Source: Polynucleobacter paneuropaeus
GTDB lineage: Bacteria > Pseudomonadota > Gammaproteobacteria > Burkholderiales > Burkholderiaceae
NCBI RefSeq assembly: GCF_003261235.1
Contig: NZ_CP030085.1
Span: 310,001-374,000, forward strand
Length of the DNA stretch: 64,000 bases
Direction: 5' to 3'
A program made the translations under genes and the position numbers. Within the stretch, counting starts at the first letter, position 1, and the number at the start of each line of letters is the position of its first letter. The notes below the pieces were generated by a model. The model was given only the letters and a program-made list of their open reading frames with translations. It was not told where the DNA came from and did not search any database. Shown piece by piece: positions 35,527-44,794 of the stretch.

Positions 35527-36549
35527 ATGGAATATCAAAACCTTTTTACTCAAGTACAGGTAGTTGCGCCACCGCATCACGGTGTTTCTATTGATCCCTA
35601 TGATGAGCGTGAGCGCTTTGGTGAACCTAAGCTATACCATTTATTTGGTCGTCTAGGTAATGCTCAGCTAGGACCAATTTATTTAGGTCGCTTAGGTTTA
35701 GCCTCTTTATTTTTCGGCATTATTGCCTTTCAGATCATTGGCTGGAATATGTTGGCCTCAGTGAATTGGAGCCCAATTCAATTTGTGCGCCAATTATTCT
35801 GGTTATCACTTGACCCACCTTTACCTAAGCATGGCCTATCTTTGTTTATGCCATTAAATGAGGGCGGCTGGTGGATGATGGCTGGTTTCTTCCTCACGTT
35901 ATCGATTTTATTGTGGTGGGCAAGAATGTATCGCCGCGCTGTTGCCTTGGGTATGGGTACGCATATCGCCTGGGGCTTCTTAGCGGCGATCTGGTTATAT
36001 CTAGTATTAGGATTTATACGTCCCATCATGATGGGTAGCTGGAGCGAGGCAGTTCCCTTTGGAATCTTCTCCCACTTAGATTGGACTGCGGCTTTCTCAT
36101 TGCGTTATGGCAATTTGTTCTACAACCCATTCCATATGCTATCGATTGTCTTCCTCTATGGATCTGCACTCTTATTTGCAATGCACGGCGCTACCATTCT
36201 GGCAGTGAGTCGTTTTGGAGGAGAGCGTGAGATTGAGCAAATCGTCGATCGTGGTACAGCCTCAGAAAGAGCTGCATTATTCTGGAGATGGACCATGGGC
36301 TTTAACGCCACAATGGAATCGATTCACCGTTGGGCTTGGTGGTTTGCTGTTCTAACCCCTCTTGTTGGCGGCATTGGTATTTTGCTAACTGGAACCGTAG
36401 TAGATAACTGGTATTTATGGGCTGTGAAGCACCACGTTGCCCCTTCCTATCCCTATGTATTTGGTACTCCAGTGGCTGATCCTGCTACCTCTGGATTTGT
36501 TCTGCCGCCTACTCCTGCTGCTCCTGTTATCACAGGAGTTAAGCCATGA
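35527..36549 (+). CDS. pufM: Photosynthetic reaction centre M subunit
   Basis: 340 residues starting MEYQNLFTQVQVVAPP, with five membrane helices and 'FGIFSHLDWTAAFSLRYGNLFYNPFHM' (special-pair His region) and 'FRWTMGFNATMESIHRWAWW'-type iron/quinone segment. Its stop overlaps the pufC start (ATGA). The C-terminal extension of about 20 residues (PPTPAAPVITGVKP) is as expected for species with a tetrahaem subunit. Confidence 0.97.
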   Translation: MEYQNLFTQVQVVAPPHHGVSIDPYDERERFGEPKLYHLFGRLGNAQLGPIYLGRLGLASLFFGIIAFQIIGWNMLASVNWSPIQFVRQLFWLSLDPPLPKHGLSLFMPLNEGGWWMMAGFFLTLSILLWWARMYRRAVALGMGTHIAWGFLAAIWLYLVLGFIRPIMMGSWSEAVPFGIFSHLDWTAAFSLRYGNLFYNPFHMLSIVFLYGSALLFAMHGATILAVSRFGGEREIEQIVDRGTASERAALFWRWTMGFNATMESIHRWAWWFAVLTPLVGGIGILLTGTVVDNWYLWAVKHHVAPSYPYVFGTPVADPATSGFVLPPTPAAPVITGVKP

Positions 36550-37613
36550 AGTTGTTGAGAAAATTTTTAATATTGCCGGCATTGCTGGTAAGCATTCTGT
36601 TACTGTCAGGTTGCGAGAGACCGCCAATGGAATCGGTTCAGCATGGCTTCCGTGGAACTGGTATGGACCTTGTCTATAACCCTCGTTTATTAGCTGAGCA
36701 AGCACAGAAAAATACTGTACCTGTCTCATATGGGCCTGCGCCAGCTGATGGACCTAAAGCAGGAGCGGCATATAAAAATGTAAAGGTTCTTGGTAATCTC
36801 AGTGTTGCTCAATTTGGTGGATTCATGGTTGCAATCACCAGTTGGGTAGCGCCAGAACAAGGTTGCACCTATTGCCATAATCCTGCAAACTTTGCAGATG
36901 ACTCGCTGTATACCAAGCAAGTCGCGCGCAATATGATTTTAATGACACAACGGGTGAATACGCAATGGCAAGACCACGTTGCTCAGACTGGTGTGACTTG
37001 TTATACATGCCATCGCGGTAATAACATTCCTCAGCAGGTTTGGTTTAAAGAGCCAAAACAACAAACTGGTAATGGTCTTCTTGGTAATAAAAATGGGCAA
37101 AATACTCCGGTAAGTAGCTCGGGTTATGCTTCCTTGCCAAATGACTATTTCTCTCAATACCTCAGTAAATCAAGCAACATCAGAGTGGCAGGTAATACAG
37201 CATTACCAACGGGTAATAAGCACAGCTTCAATGAAACGGAATCGACCTATGCTTTGATGATGCATTTTTCAAAATCTTTGGGGGTCAATTGCACCTATTG
37301 TCACAATTCTCGTAACTTCTCATCATGGGAAGAAAGCCCACCTCAAAGAGCAAGGGCTTGGTATGCGATTCGAATGGCGCGAGATATTAACAATAACTAT
37401 ATGGAGCCTATCAAGGGGTTATTTCCTCCGCATCGTTTAGGTCCAACAGGTGATGTCGCTAAAGCCAATTGCGCTACTTGCCACCAAGGCGCTTATAAGC
37501 CTCTTTATGGTGTATCGATGTTGTCAGATTATCCTTTTTTAACTGGACCTGCTAAGGTGACTCAGAAATCAAAAGATTCTGATCCTGCAGCGAAATCAGT
37601 GGCAATGAAGTAG
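36546..37613 (+). CDS. pufC: Reaction-centre tetrahaem cytochrome c subunit
   Basis: 355 residues. A lipoprotein signal with lipobox 'LLLSGC' (Cys near residue 23) anchors it on the periplasmic side. Four CxxCH haem sites are visible: CTYCH, CYTCH, CTYCH and CATCH. It reduces the photo-oxidised special pair. The last puf gene, followed by a strong terminator at 37633-37668. Confidence 0.96.
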   Translation: MKLLRKFLILPALLVSILLLSGCERPPMESVQHGFRGTGMDLVYNPRLLAEQAQKNTVPVSYGPAPADGPKAGAAYKNVKVLGNLSVAQFGGFMVAITSWVAPEQGCTYCHNPANFADDSLYTKQVARNMILMTQRVNTQWQDHVAQTGVTCYTCHRGNNIPQQVWFKEPKQQTGNGLLGNKNGQNTPVSSSGYASLPNDYFSQYLSKSSNIRVAGNTALPTGNKHSFNETESTYALMMHFSKSLGVNCTYCHNSRNFSSWEESPPQRARAWYAIRMARDINNNYMEPIKGLFPPHRLGPTGDVAKANCATCHQGAYKPLYGVSMLSDYPFLTGPAKVTQKSKDSDPAAKSVAMK

Positions 37614-37632
37614 TCTATTGCTTGTTCACACC

Positions 37633-37668
37633 AATAGCGTCATAGGTTCAATATGACGCTATTTTTTT
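37633..37668 (+). terminator. Rho-independent terminator after pufC
   Basis: Perfect 12-bp stem AATAGCGTCATA / TATGACGCTATT (37633-37644, 37652-37663), seven-base loop, followed by a T-run to 37668. It ends the puf operon; crtI starts only 23 bases later. Confidence 0.9.
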
Positions 37669-37690
37669 GTAGAAAATCTAGTTTAAGTAA

Positions 37691-39208
37691 ATGTTAAAAA
37701 AAGCTGACTTGAAAGAAGATGAAGTATCAACTGCGATTGTCATTGGTAGTGGCTTTGGTGGGTTGGCAGCTGCTATTCGTTTATCTTGCAGAGGTTACAA
37801 GGTCATTGTTTTAGAAAAGCTCGATGCTCCAGGGGGCAGGGCTTACGTCCATCATCGCGATGGATTTACGTTTGATGCAGGGCCTACCATCATTACTGCG
37901 CCATTCTTGCTTGAAGAATTATGGGGGTTGTGTGGTAAGAAGATGTCAGATGATGTGGATCTGCGCAGAATGGATCCTTTTTATCGAATTCGTTTTGATG
38001 ATGGTACTCACTTTGATTACACGGGTGACCCAGCCAGAATGCGTGCTGAAGTTGCGAAGTTTGCACCAGAAGACTTGCCAGGTTATGAGCGATTTTTAGC
38101 CGAAGCAGAAAAATGCTACAAACTTGGATTTGAAGAACTTAGCTCAACAGCATTTGACTCAATGAGTGATTTAATTCGTGCAATTCCATCAATGATCAAA
38201 ATGAAGGCTTGGGAAAGTATTTATAAATTAGTTGCACGTCATTTGAAGAATGACAAGATACGTCAAGTGATGAGTTTTCATCCACTTTTAATTGGGGGAA
38301 ACCCGTTTTCTGTTACTGCAGTCTATGCGCTCATCAACTCTTTAGAGCGACGCCATGGAGTGCATTCTGCGATGGGCGGAACAGGCTCTTTAATTAAAGG
38401 CTTAGCGGGTTTATTGACTGGAAGAGGTGTTGAAATTCGTCTGAACTCTGAGGTCAAGCGCATTGAAGTGGTAAATGGGAAAGCTCAAGGCGTAACGCTA
38501 GCTAATGGGGAATTTATTCCTTCAGATATTGTGGTCTCTAATGCGGATGCTGCCTGGACTTATCAAAAATTGATTGCCCCAGAGCATCGCAAAGTGTGGA
38601 CTGACTCCAAAGTAAATAAGAGCAAATACTCTATGAGTCTTTTTGTTTGGTACTTTGGTACGGATCAGCAATATCCCGATGTTCCTCACCATATGATCTT
38701 GTTGGGTAAACGCTATAAAGACTTATTAACAGACATCTTTAAGAAACATGTGCTTGCCGATGACTTTAGCCTATATTTGCATAGGCCAACTGCCACCGAT
38801 CCATCTCTAGCTCCTGCTGGAGGCGATACTTTTTATGTATTAGCTCCAGTGCCGAATTTAGCCAGTGGCACAGACTGGGCTAAAGAAGCTGAGCCCTATC
38901 GTCAAGCGATCGCTAAGTACTTGGATAAAAGTGTTTTGCCGGGGTTCGAAAAGCATCTTAAAACGTCCTTTTGTATGACACCGCAAGATTTTCAGGATCG
39001 CCTCTTATCAGTGAAAGGTGCTGCATTTGGTTTTGAGCCACTTCTGCTCCAAAGCGCTTGGTTTAGGCCGCATAACCGTAGCGAAGATGTTAAAGGCCTT
39101 TATATGGTTGGCGCTGGAACTCACCCAGGTGCGGGTATCCCCGGTGTTTTATCTTCTGCAAAAGCATTAATGTCTGTAGTACCAGATCCTAAAAAAGTTC
39201 TAGCATGA
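37691..39208 (+). CDS. crtI: Phytoene desaturase
   Basis: 505 residues with the FAD-binding motif 'VIGSGFGGLAAAIRLSCRG' near residue 18, 'EKLDAPGGRAYV', 'FDAGPTIITAPF' and the C-terminal 'GLYMVGAGTHPGAGIPGVLSSAKA'. It desaturates phytoene to neurosporene (three steps) or lycopene. crtB overlaps its end by four bases. No PpsR box is seen just upstream; transcription may come from leakage through the puf terminator or an unrecognised promoter. Confidence 0.96.
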   Translation: MLKKADLKEDEVSTAIVIGSGFGGLAAAIRLSCRGYKVIVLEKLDAPGGRAYVHHRDGFTFDAGPTIITAPFLLEELWGLCGKKMSDDVDLRRMDPFYRIRFDDGTHFDYTGDPARMRAEVAKFAPEDLPGYERFLAEAEKCYKLGFEELSSTAFDSMSDLIRAIPSMIKMKAWESIYKLVARHLKNDKIRQVMSFHPLLIGGNPFSVTAVYALINSLERRHGVHSAMGGTGSLIKGLAGLLTGRGVEIRLNSEVKRIEVVNGKAQGVTLANGEFIPSDIVVSNADAAWTYQKLIAPEHRKVWTDSKVNKSKYSMSLFVWYFGTDQQYPDVPHHMILLGKRYKDLLTDIFKKHVLADDFSLYLHRPTATDPSLAPAGGDTFYVLAPVPNLASGTDWAKEAEPYRQAIAKYLDKSVLPGFEKHLKTSFCMTPQDFQDRLLSVKGAAFGFEPLLLQSAWFRPHNRSEDVKGLYMVGAGTHPGAGIPGVLSSAKALMSVVPDPKKVLA

Positions 39209-40239
39209 GTCAAAATATTAAAGACCTTCAAGAGTGTGTCGCAACTATGCGAGATGGATCCAAGTCCTTCTTTGCTGCCTCTAGAATTTTGCCTCAAAGA
39301 GTTAGAGATCCTGCAACTGCACTCTATGCATTTTGTCGGATTACTGACGATGTTGCGGATGCGGTAGATGCAGAGCCTGATGCAATTCCTAAGTTGCGTG
39401 AACGTCTTGATCGAATCTATCAAGGCACGCCAGATGATATTGCTGCTGATCGAGCCTTATCCATTGTTGTCAAAGAATTTGATCTTCCCATCAGTTTACC
39501 CCTAGCCTTAATAGAAGGTTATGAGTGGGATACACAATTTAGAACTTACGATACCTTAGAGGACTTATTGGATTATTGCGCTAGAGTTGCCGGTACAGTA
39601 GGAGCAATGATGTGCGTCATCATGGATCGTCGGGAGCCTGAAACTTTGGCAAGAGCTTGTGAGCTTGGCCTTGCGATGCAGCTCACTAATATTGCACGTG
39701 ATGTTGGCGAAGATGCTGCTAATGGGCGAATCTATTTACCTCTGAATTGGCTGAGAGAGGCTGGTCTAGATCCTCAAGCCTGGTTAAGTAAGCCTGAGTT
39801 TAACGAACAAATTGCGAGTGTTATTGCTCGTCTCTTAAAGCATGCCGATGTTTTGTACTCTCGTGCAGAAAGTGGAATTTCTGATTTACCGTGGGATTGT
39901 CGTCCAGCAATTCAGGCAGCTCGATTGATTTATGCAGAGATTGGTCGACAAGTAGAAAAACTTAATTTGGATTCTGTTTCAACAAGAGCTTATGTACCCT
40001 CTAAGAGAAAAGTCATTCTTTTGGCAGAAGCCTTTACCGCAATTTCTAAGATATTTTCAAGGCAGCTTAAAGTGGATGCCGATAAAGCCATTCAGTATTT
40101 AGTAAATGCAGTCATTAAGGTGCCTCATGAAAAGCGTTTCGAAGGAACAGCTCACGATCGTTTACTCTGGTTTGTAGATCTGATGGAGCGACAAGAGCAA
40201 CGTCGTAATCCACGCAAGAGTGGTAGGGCTCTACAGTAG
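39205..40239 (+). CDS. crtB: Phytoene synthase
   Basis: 344 residues with the two substrate-Mg motifs 'RITDDVADAVDAE' and 'NIARDVGEDAANGRIYLP', plus 'SFFAASRILP' near the N-terminus. It condenses two GGPP to phytoene, the first committed carotenoid step. The start overlaps the crtI stop (ATGA). The C-terminus converges on crtC with an 11-base gap. Confidence 0.95.
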   Translation: MSQNIKDLQECVATMRDGSKSFFAASRILPQRVRDPATALYAFCRITDDVADAVDAEPDAIPKLRERLDRIYQGTPDDIAADRALSIVVKEFDLPISLPLALIEGYEWDTQFRTYDTLEDLLDYCARVAGTVGAMMCVIMDRREPETLARACELGLAMQLTNIARDVGEDAANGRIYLPLNWLREAGLDPQAWLSKPEFNEQIASVIARLLKHADVLYSRAESGISDLPWDCRPAIQAARLIYAEIGRQVEKLNLDSVSTRAYVPSKRKVILLAEAFTAISKIFSRQLKVDADKAIQYLVNAVIKVPHEKRFEGTAHDRLLWFVDLMERQEQRRNPRKSGRALQ

Positions 40240-40250
40240 TTATTGGGGCA

Positions 40251-41405
40251 TTACCAAGTAACGCGGGGCATTCTCCAGGGGAGCATGAATTGCGTTGTAG
40301 CTAAAGTAAGCTTCGGTACGCTTAAGGTCTCGTGAAATGAGAGCACCTTTTCTCCCAGTAGTTCAGAATTTAAAACAGAGCGGGTATAAAAGGGTGTGTT
40401 TTCTAAAATCTTTTGCACTCTCAAACTCTCAGAATTTTGATTGCGCATATGCCCCTGAATACCCCATATCGTTTTTGGCAGTGCTTGCCTTGGAGGGGGC
40501 TCAAAGTGATCAATCGTGCCATTGGGATTAAATGTCAATGCCAATATATTTTCTTGGGCATTCTTTTCTCGCACATCATAAATTACCGAAGTTCTGCCAC
40601 CACTCATTTCTGCTCTTGACCAATCCCATTCATGAAAGCTTTGGCTGATGGGCTCATCTCCTTCATTAGAATCTAAATAAGCATTCCCTTCCCATTTCAA
40701 GTCTGGAGAATTTAAGTTCACCTTGACACGTGCTGATGGGGCCAGAGGCCCCCAGCGGTGCTTACCAGCAGCATCTAGTGGCGTACTAAAGTTAAATAAG
40801 CTGTTGGGATAGAGTTCAACAGTGCCTGCGATCTTTTGCCCAAAAGGAACTGCACGTTCTAATATTTGAATAGTTAATTTATTACCGTCCCATTGCAGGC
40901 TGCTAGGGCCAATGACAAACTCGCTTGAGTTTCGGGAGACTTGTTTTTCTCCTCGCTCAGTCATAGCCCAACGATTTTTTCCGGGACTATAGATCGCAAT
41001 ATTCAGAGAACAATGATTTTCAGGGTTGACTGCCGGATTATTTCTTCTTGCCCAGGCATAGTAGGGGGAGAAAACACTACCAACAAATGCAATCAGTACG
41101 ATGCCATTCTTACCATCATCGCTTAGAGCATCGATGTACCACCAGAGATAAGCATTCTCCCTGACAGCTTGATCAAACCGAGGTGATCCATCAGGGTTGC
41201 GGCCGCCATGCGTCCCGATAGTGCTGCCATTGGCACTCCCGGACCTGGATGCACGCTGCCCCCCGCTAGGTAGAGACCCGGAATCGGGCTTTGCGCTGAG
41301 GCTCGCCCAAAGGTTTCCATCCAGCCATGATTGGCTTGGCCGTAAAGAGCTCCACCCGTTGCTGGAAATAGTTGATTGAAAAGAGAGGGCGTTGTGCGTT
41401 GACAT
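40251..41405 (-). CDS. crtC: Acyclic carotenoid 1,2-hydratase (hydroxyneurosporene synthase)
   Basis: Homology to CrtC begins at about residue 76 ('RFDQAVRENAYLWWYIDALSDDGKNG', position ~41180) and continues with 'FIGSVFSPYYAWAR'-like text and 'HRWGPLAPSARV'. It adds water to the psi end of neurosporene/lycopene. The only conventional in-frame start upstream of the homologous part is ATG 41405, inside crtD, giving a low-homology 75-residue extension and a 283-base overlap. Between 41405 and 41180 I see no ATG, GTG or TTG in frame, so the true start may be a rare codon close to 41180. Product confident; start uncertain. Confidence 0.85.
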   Translation of the reverse strand: MSTHNALSFQSTISSNGWSSLRPSQSWLDGNLWASLSAKPDSGSLPSGGQRASRSGSANGSTIGTHGGRNPDGSPRFDQAVRENAYLWWYIDALSDDGKNGIVLIAFVGSVFSPYYAWARRNNPAVNPENHCSLNIAIYSPGKNRWAMTERGEKQVSRNSSEFVIGPSSLQWDGNKLTIQILERAVPFGQKIAGTVELYPNSLFNFSTPLDAAGKHRWGPLAPSARVKVNLNSPDLKWEGNAYLDSNEGDEPISQSFHEWDWSRAEMSGGRTSVIYDVREKNAQENILALTFNPNGTIDHFEPPPRQALPKTIWGIQGHMRNQNSESLRVQKILENTPFYTRSVLNSELLGEKVLSFHETLSVPKLTLATTQFMLPWRMPRVTW

Positions 41406-42718
41406 ATTGCGCTATCCAAGTCGATATTAAGACCACATTGTTGTAGAAGGCTAAAAGTTTCTTGTTCGCATGCTTCAATTTCTTGAGTACTGAATTCTGA
41501 CTGATCGCCATTTGCTGGAGCATTGACTAGGCATAGTAGTCTTTCAGGGTTTGAGCTTGATTGATGGACATCACCTTGATCCTGAGCGCATACATATACC
41601 GTTGGCTTTCGGGGGAGACGTTTTTTTTGAAAAGTATCATCAAACTCAGCACGATAGTCTTGATTAAAGAATACATTATGTCTGACTAAAGGAAAGCCAT
41701 CTGCTTTAGCATTGATGGACCAAGTAACTGCAGAAAGCGATCTTTTGGCTGCGCTAGGTGCTGCCATTTTTGCATTCAATGATTGCTTACTGGCTGGGTT
41801 CAGTAGACCCGTTTGAAGCGCAGCCAGATCACCATTAAAAATGACTGCTTGTGCTTGAATGCTTGTGCCGTCAGCCAATCTCACTCCACTAGCACGACCT
41901 TGCTCTATTAGGATTTCTTCGCAGGCTTGGCCAGTCATGAATTGGACACCTTTATCTTGCGCTAACTTCTGAAGGGCTTTGACTAGGCTGTACATGCCAC
42001 CTTCAATTGCCCATACCCCTTGCGCCTCCACATCAGCAATTAACATTAAGGTAGCGGGTGCTTGATAGGGGGATGATCCGCAATACGTTGCGTATCTTCC
42101 AAAGAGTTGGCGCAATCTGGGGTCGTGGAAGTAGTCGCCGAGTGATTTCCATAATGTATTAAATAAGCCAATCTCGTACAAGACCTTGGATCCTGATATT
42201 CCAAGATCCGTAATCATGCCTCCGAAGCTAGGCTTTTCAGAAAGCATGTAGGGTTTCTCAAGTGCTCGATAGAGTTTGCGGCATTGTTGGGAGAATTGAA
42301 GAAAGCGATCTGCTTCCGCCGCAGAAGAAAATTCCTTGATCGCTTCGGCTGACTGATCCACATTAGCAAATAAATCTAGCCGCTCATCTTTGCTCCATGC
42401 ATGACGGGCCAATATTTCCAGCTTAGTAATCTTTAGTTCAGATTCTAAGGTGGTACCCACTTTTTGAAAGAGTGCATCAAAAACCCAGCGCATGGTAAAG
42501 ACCGTTGGACCGGAGTCTATCGGCGCAGGAGAGAGAGGGTCGCTAGAACAATTTAATTGCCGAATCTTGCCGCCTAGTCGATCCTCTTTTTCTATCAGAA
42601 TGACTTCCACTCCAGAGGATGCCAGATCGAGTGCGCAACTTATGCCACCAATGCCGCCACCGACAATAACAACTGGCAGTTTAGACAAGGGTGCGACCTT
42701 TCCAGCTGCCATCTGCAT
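41123..42718 (-). CDS. crtD: Methoxyneurosporene (hydroxyneurosporene) 3,4-desaturase
   Basis: From ATG 42718 the protein has 531 residues; ATG 42712 is equally possible, and the frame is open to 42766. The FAD motif 'VVIVGGGIGGISCALDLASSG' lies near the start, 'IDSGPTVFTMRWVFDALF' follows, and the C-terminus has 'GLYLAGGSVHPGPGVPMAALSGRMAA', as in CrtI-family desaturases. In the crtA-crtD-crtC context this is CrtD. It overlaps crtA upstream and crtC downstream. Confidence 0.9.
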   Translation of the reverse strand: MQMAAGKVAPLSKLPVVIVGGGIGGISCALDLASSGVEVILIEKEDRLGGKIRQLNCSSDPLSPAPIDSGPTVFTMRWVFDALFQKVGTTLESELKITKLEILARHAWSKDERLDLFANVDQSAEAIKEFSSAAEADRFLQFSQQCRKLYRALEKPYMLSEKPSFGGMITDLGISGSKVLYEIGLFNTLWKSLGDYFHDPRLRQLFGRYATYCGSSPYQAPATLMLIADVEAQGVWAIEGGMYSLVKALQKLAQDKGVQFMTGQACEEILIEQGRASGVRLADGTSIQAQAVIFNGDLAALQTGLLNPASKQSLNAKMAAPSAAKRSLSAVTWSINAKADGFPLVRHNVFFNQDYRAEFDDTFQKKRLPRKPTVYVCAQDQGDVHQSSSNPERLLCLVNAPANGDQSEFSTQEIEACEQETFSLLQQCGLNIDLDSAICQRTTPSLFNQLFPATGGALYGQANHGWMETFGRASAQSPIPGLYLAGGSVHPGPGVPMAALSGRMAAATLMDHLGLIKLSGRMLISGGTSML

Positions 42719-43367
42719 CAAAAGGGATGTAGCGAGAAAACATGGATTCAGAAAAATAATGACCACTCAAGGACGCGCGAATTGCATTTTGGTGAGCACC
42801 TTGTCGGGCATATTGATCCATCGCCGCTTGAGACTCCCAAATGGTGAAGGTTGCCTGTCGAAAGAAGGGCGCTTCACCAACTCCGGCGGCAATAATGCAA
42901 CCAGAAGATTGCCCAAGTGAGATTTCTGCTGCGGGTTGCTTGCGCCAAAATGGAATGCAATATTGCGGCTTTATAGATGCTCTGGTAATCGATACGATTG
43001 GACCGGCAGAGGGTGCTTCAGCTGTGATGTGTGGAGCGAAGCCTGACCATTTACCTTTGATGGAATAGGCCTTCAGTTTGACTGAGAAAAAATCCTGAGC
43101 ATGTGCTCTATACCAGCGAATTAATCTTGAGGATTGGTAAAACTGTTCTAGGCTAGCTATGTCTTGAAAAACGCAAAATAGTGCTTGATGGGTTCCGCTG
43201 GGATGAATCGAGAAGCCACCATTTTTACCTGAACCCATATGTTTATAGAATTTCAGTCCTGGAGTTCTCCAGAGCCCTAAGCGGGCAAACATGAGTCTGA
43301 GAATACCGCTGATTTTTGCTGATAATTGGATATCAACCAAAACCATTAAGGCAACTTGGCCGTTCAT
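42681..43367 (-). CDS. crtA: Spheroidene monooxygenase
   Basis: About 228 residues from ATG 43367 (an in-frame TTG at 43385 is less likely). Motifs such as 'GLKFYKHMGSGKNGGFSIHPSG', 'WYRAHAQDFFSVKLKAYSIKGKWSG' and 'EAPFFRQATFTIWES' match CrtA. It oxidises spheroidene to spheroidenone with O2, predicting a ketocarotenoid in oxic cells. It begins 11 bases past the end of ppsR and overlaps crtD, so ppsR-crtA-crtD-crtC may be one transcript. Confidence 0.9.
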   Translation of the reverse strand: MNGQVALMVLVDIQLSAKISGILRLMFARLGLWRTPGLKFYKHMGSGKNGGFSIHPSGTHQALFCVFQDIASLEQFYQSSRLIRWYRAHAQDFFSVKLKAYSIKGKWSGFAPHITAEAPSAGPIVSITRASIKPQYCIPFWRKQPAAEISLGQSSGCIIAAGVGEAPFFRQATFTIWESQAAMDQYARQGAHQNAIRASLSGHYFSESMFSRYIPFDADGSWKGRTLV

Positions 43368-43377
43368 TACGGTCTTT

Positions 43378-44793
43378 CTAATCAATAGCCTTAATGTCGC
43401 TATCTACTAAGCCATATTTTCGCAGCTTAATATATAGGCTTTGACGTGATAAGCCTAAGATTTCAGAGGCTGAAACGCGGTTGTCATTGCTTAAGTCTAG
43501 GGCAGCCTTGATGCAAAGTTCCTCAATCAAGTCAGTTGTCTCGGTAAGGATGTCCTTTAGAGGAACTTTTCCAACTAACATTGATAATTCTTCAGAGCTA
43601 CGCACTAGTTTTTTGTCTATGCGTTTGCCTTTGTTTTCCCTCGAATCGATTTGTCGAAAAATCATACCAACACAAGCGCGTGGATGGGACACGGATACTG
43701 CAGAAATATCGACCAATTTAAAGCTACTACCATTGTTGCTAATCGAAGAGATGCAGGATTGCGCACTCGCTCTTCCCTTAAGGGATTGCATCATCCGATC
43801 AAAATCCGCTGTCTCTGAGCCTAGATAATTTTGTATAGAGGTGCCGATTAATTCTTGCTCACCCTTGGCACTGCTTAACTTAATAAAAGCTTTATTGGCT
43901 TTTAGGATTAGGCCTTCCGGGGTGCAAACGACAAAACCGTAAGCATTATTTTCAATAGCCTTCACGGTTAAAGAGTCCGACTCTAATAACAGAGCTGGTT
44001 GGTTGAGGTCCAGTGGATTCAGATTCAGTAGTAAGTGGGGTTTCCCGCTATTGGTAAAAGAGCTTGCGCTGATATGAATTTTTTTGCCGCCAATAAAAGA
44101 GGTGTTTAAGTCTCTAGACTCACCTATTTCGAGCATCTCTTGAAAAAAGCTGGTTACTCTACTGAGTTCATCGGCGGGTAGGAGCGATAGAAACGATCTT
44201 CCAATGCAATCATTTTTAGCAACCAGTAGTTGTTTGATAGCATTGTTATTCATCTCGACTATTGGGTATCCATCATCCGCTTGAAGAATGATGATGGATT
44301 CAGCGCCTATTTCAAAGATAGACCGAAAGCGTTCTTCCAGCTGATTTATTTGCAGATAGTTTTGACTTATCTGTTTTTGAGCTGCCACTAAATCTTGTTG
44401 AAGCTGAGCAACTTCTGCAAGATCTCTACCAATCACAATAATTTTTTGATTCGACAGCGCCTTGATAGAGGCGCACATGATTGGTAATGAGCTATCTTTC
44501 GCATTGCTAGAGAGATTAATTTGTCTAAATTTGGAAATATTGTCTCGGTTGGCATCGTCCAACAAGTGCTGAACTTTTTTTCTACTGTCAGGCTCCACTA
44601 CCTCTAGCCATTTTTTCCCAATGAGATCATCTGGAATATGCTTTGCTAGACTCTGTTTATGGGAGTAGATATCTTGTATTGATCCAGCGTCATCCAATAC
44701 AAAGGAGATGTCTGTGGATGCTTGCGCTAAATGGCTAAGCTCTTCACTACTTAAGTTCTGAAAGAGGTTATGTGGTTGCTGTGAAATGGGCAT
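43378..44793 (-). CDS. ppsR: Photosynthesis repressor PpsR/CrtJ
   Basis: 471 residues, the usual length. PAS domains lie at about 20-130, 155-260 and 270-370 ('TDISFVLDDAGSIQDI', 'FRSIFEIGAESIIILQADDGYPIVEMN', 'AYGFVVCTPEGLILKANKAF'), with a Q-rich coiled coil (about 130-155), and a C-terminal Fis-type helix-turn-helix 'NRVSASEILGLSRQSLYIKLRKYGL'. A Cys ('EELCIKAALDL') precedes the HTH, near the redox-sensitive Cys of CrtJ. It should bind TGT-N12-ACA sites; five are seen in this window. aerR lies immediately upstream in the same direction. Confidence 0.95.
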   Translation of the reverse strand: MPISQQPHNLFQNLSSEELSHLAQASTDISFVLDDAGSIQDIYSHKQSLAKHIPDDLIGKKWLEVVEPDSRKKVQHLLDDANRDNISKFRQINLSSNAKDSSLPIMCASIKALSNQKIIVIGRDLAEVAQLQQDLVAAQKQISQNYLQINQLEERFRSIFEIGAESIIILQADDGYPIVEMNNNAIKQLLVAKNDCIGRSFLSLLPADELSRVTSFFQEMLEIGESRDLNTSFIGGKKIHISASSFTNSGKPHLLLNLNPLDLNQPALLLESDSLTVKAIENNAYGFVVCTPEGLILKANKAFIKLSSAKGEQELIGTSIQNYLGSETADFDRMMQSLKGRASAQSCISSISNNGSSFKLVDISAVSVSHPRACVGMIFRQIDSRENKGKRIDKKLVRSSEELSMLVGKVPLKDILTETTDLIEELCIKAALDLSNDNRVSASEILGLSRQSLYIKLRKYGLVDSDIKAID

Positions 44794-44794
44794 C

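Noticed and set aside
41181..41405. Functional N-terminal domain on CrtC
   Set aside because: These 75 residues are Ser/Gly-rich, show no homology and coincide with conserved crtD coding sequence in another frame; likely not real.
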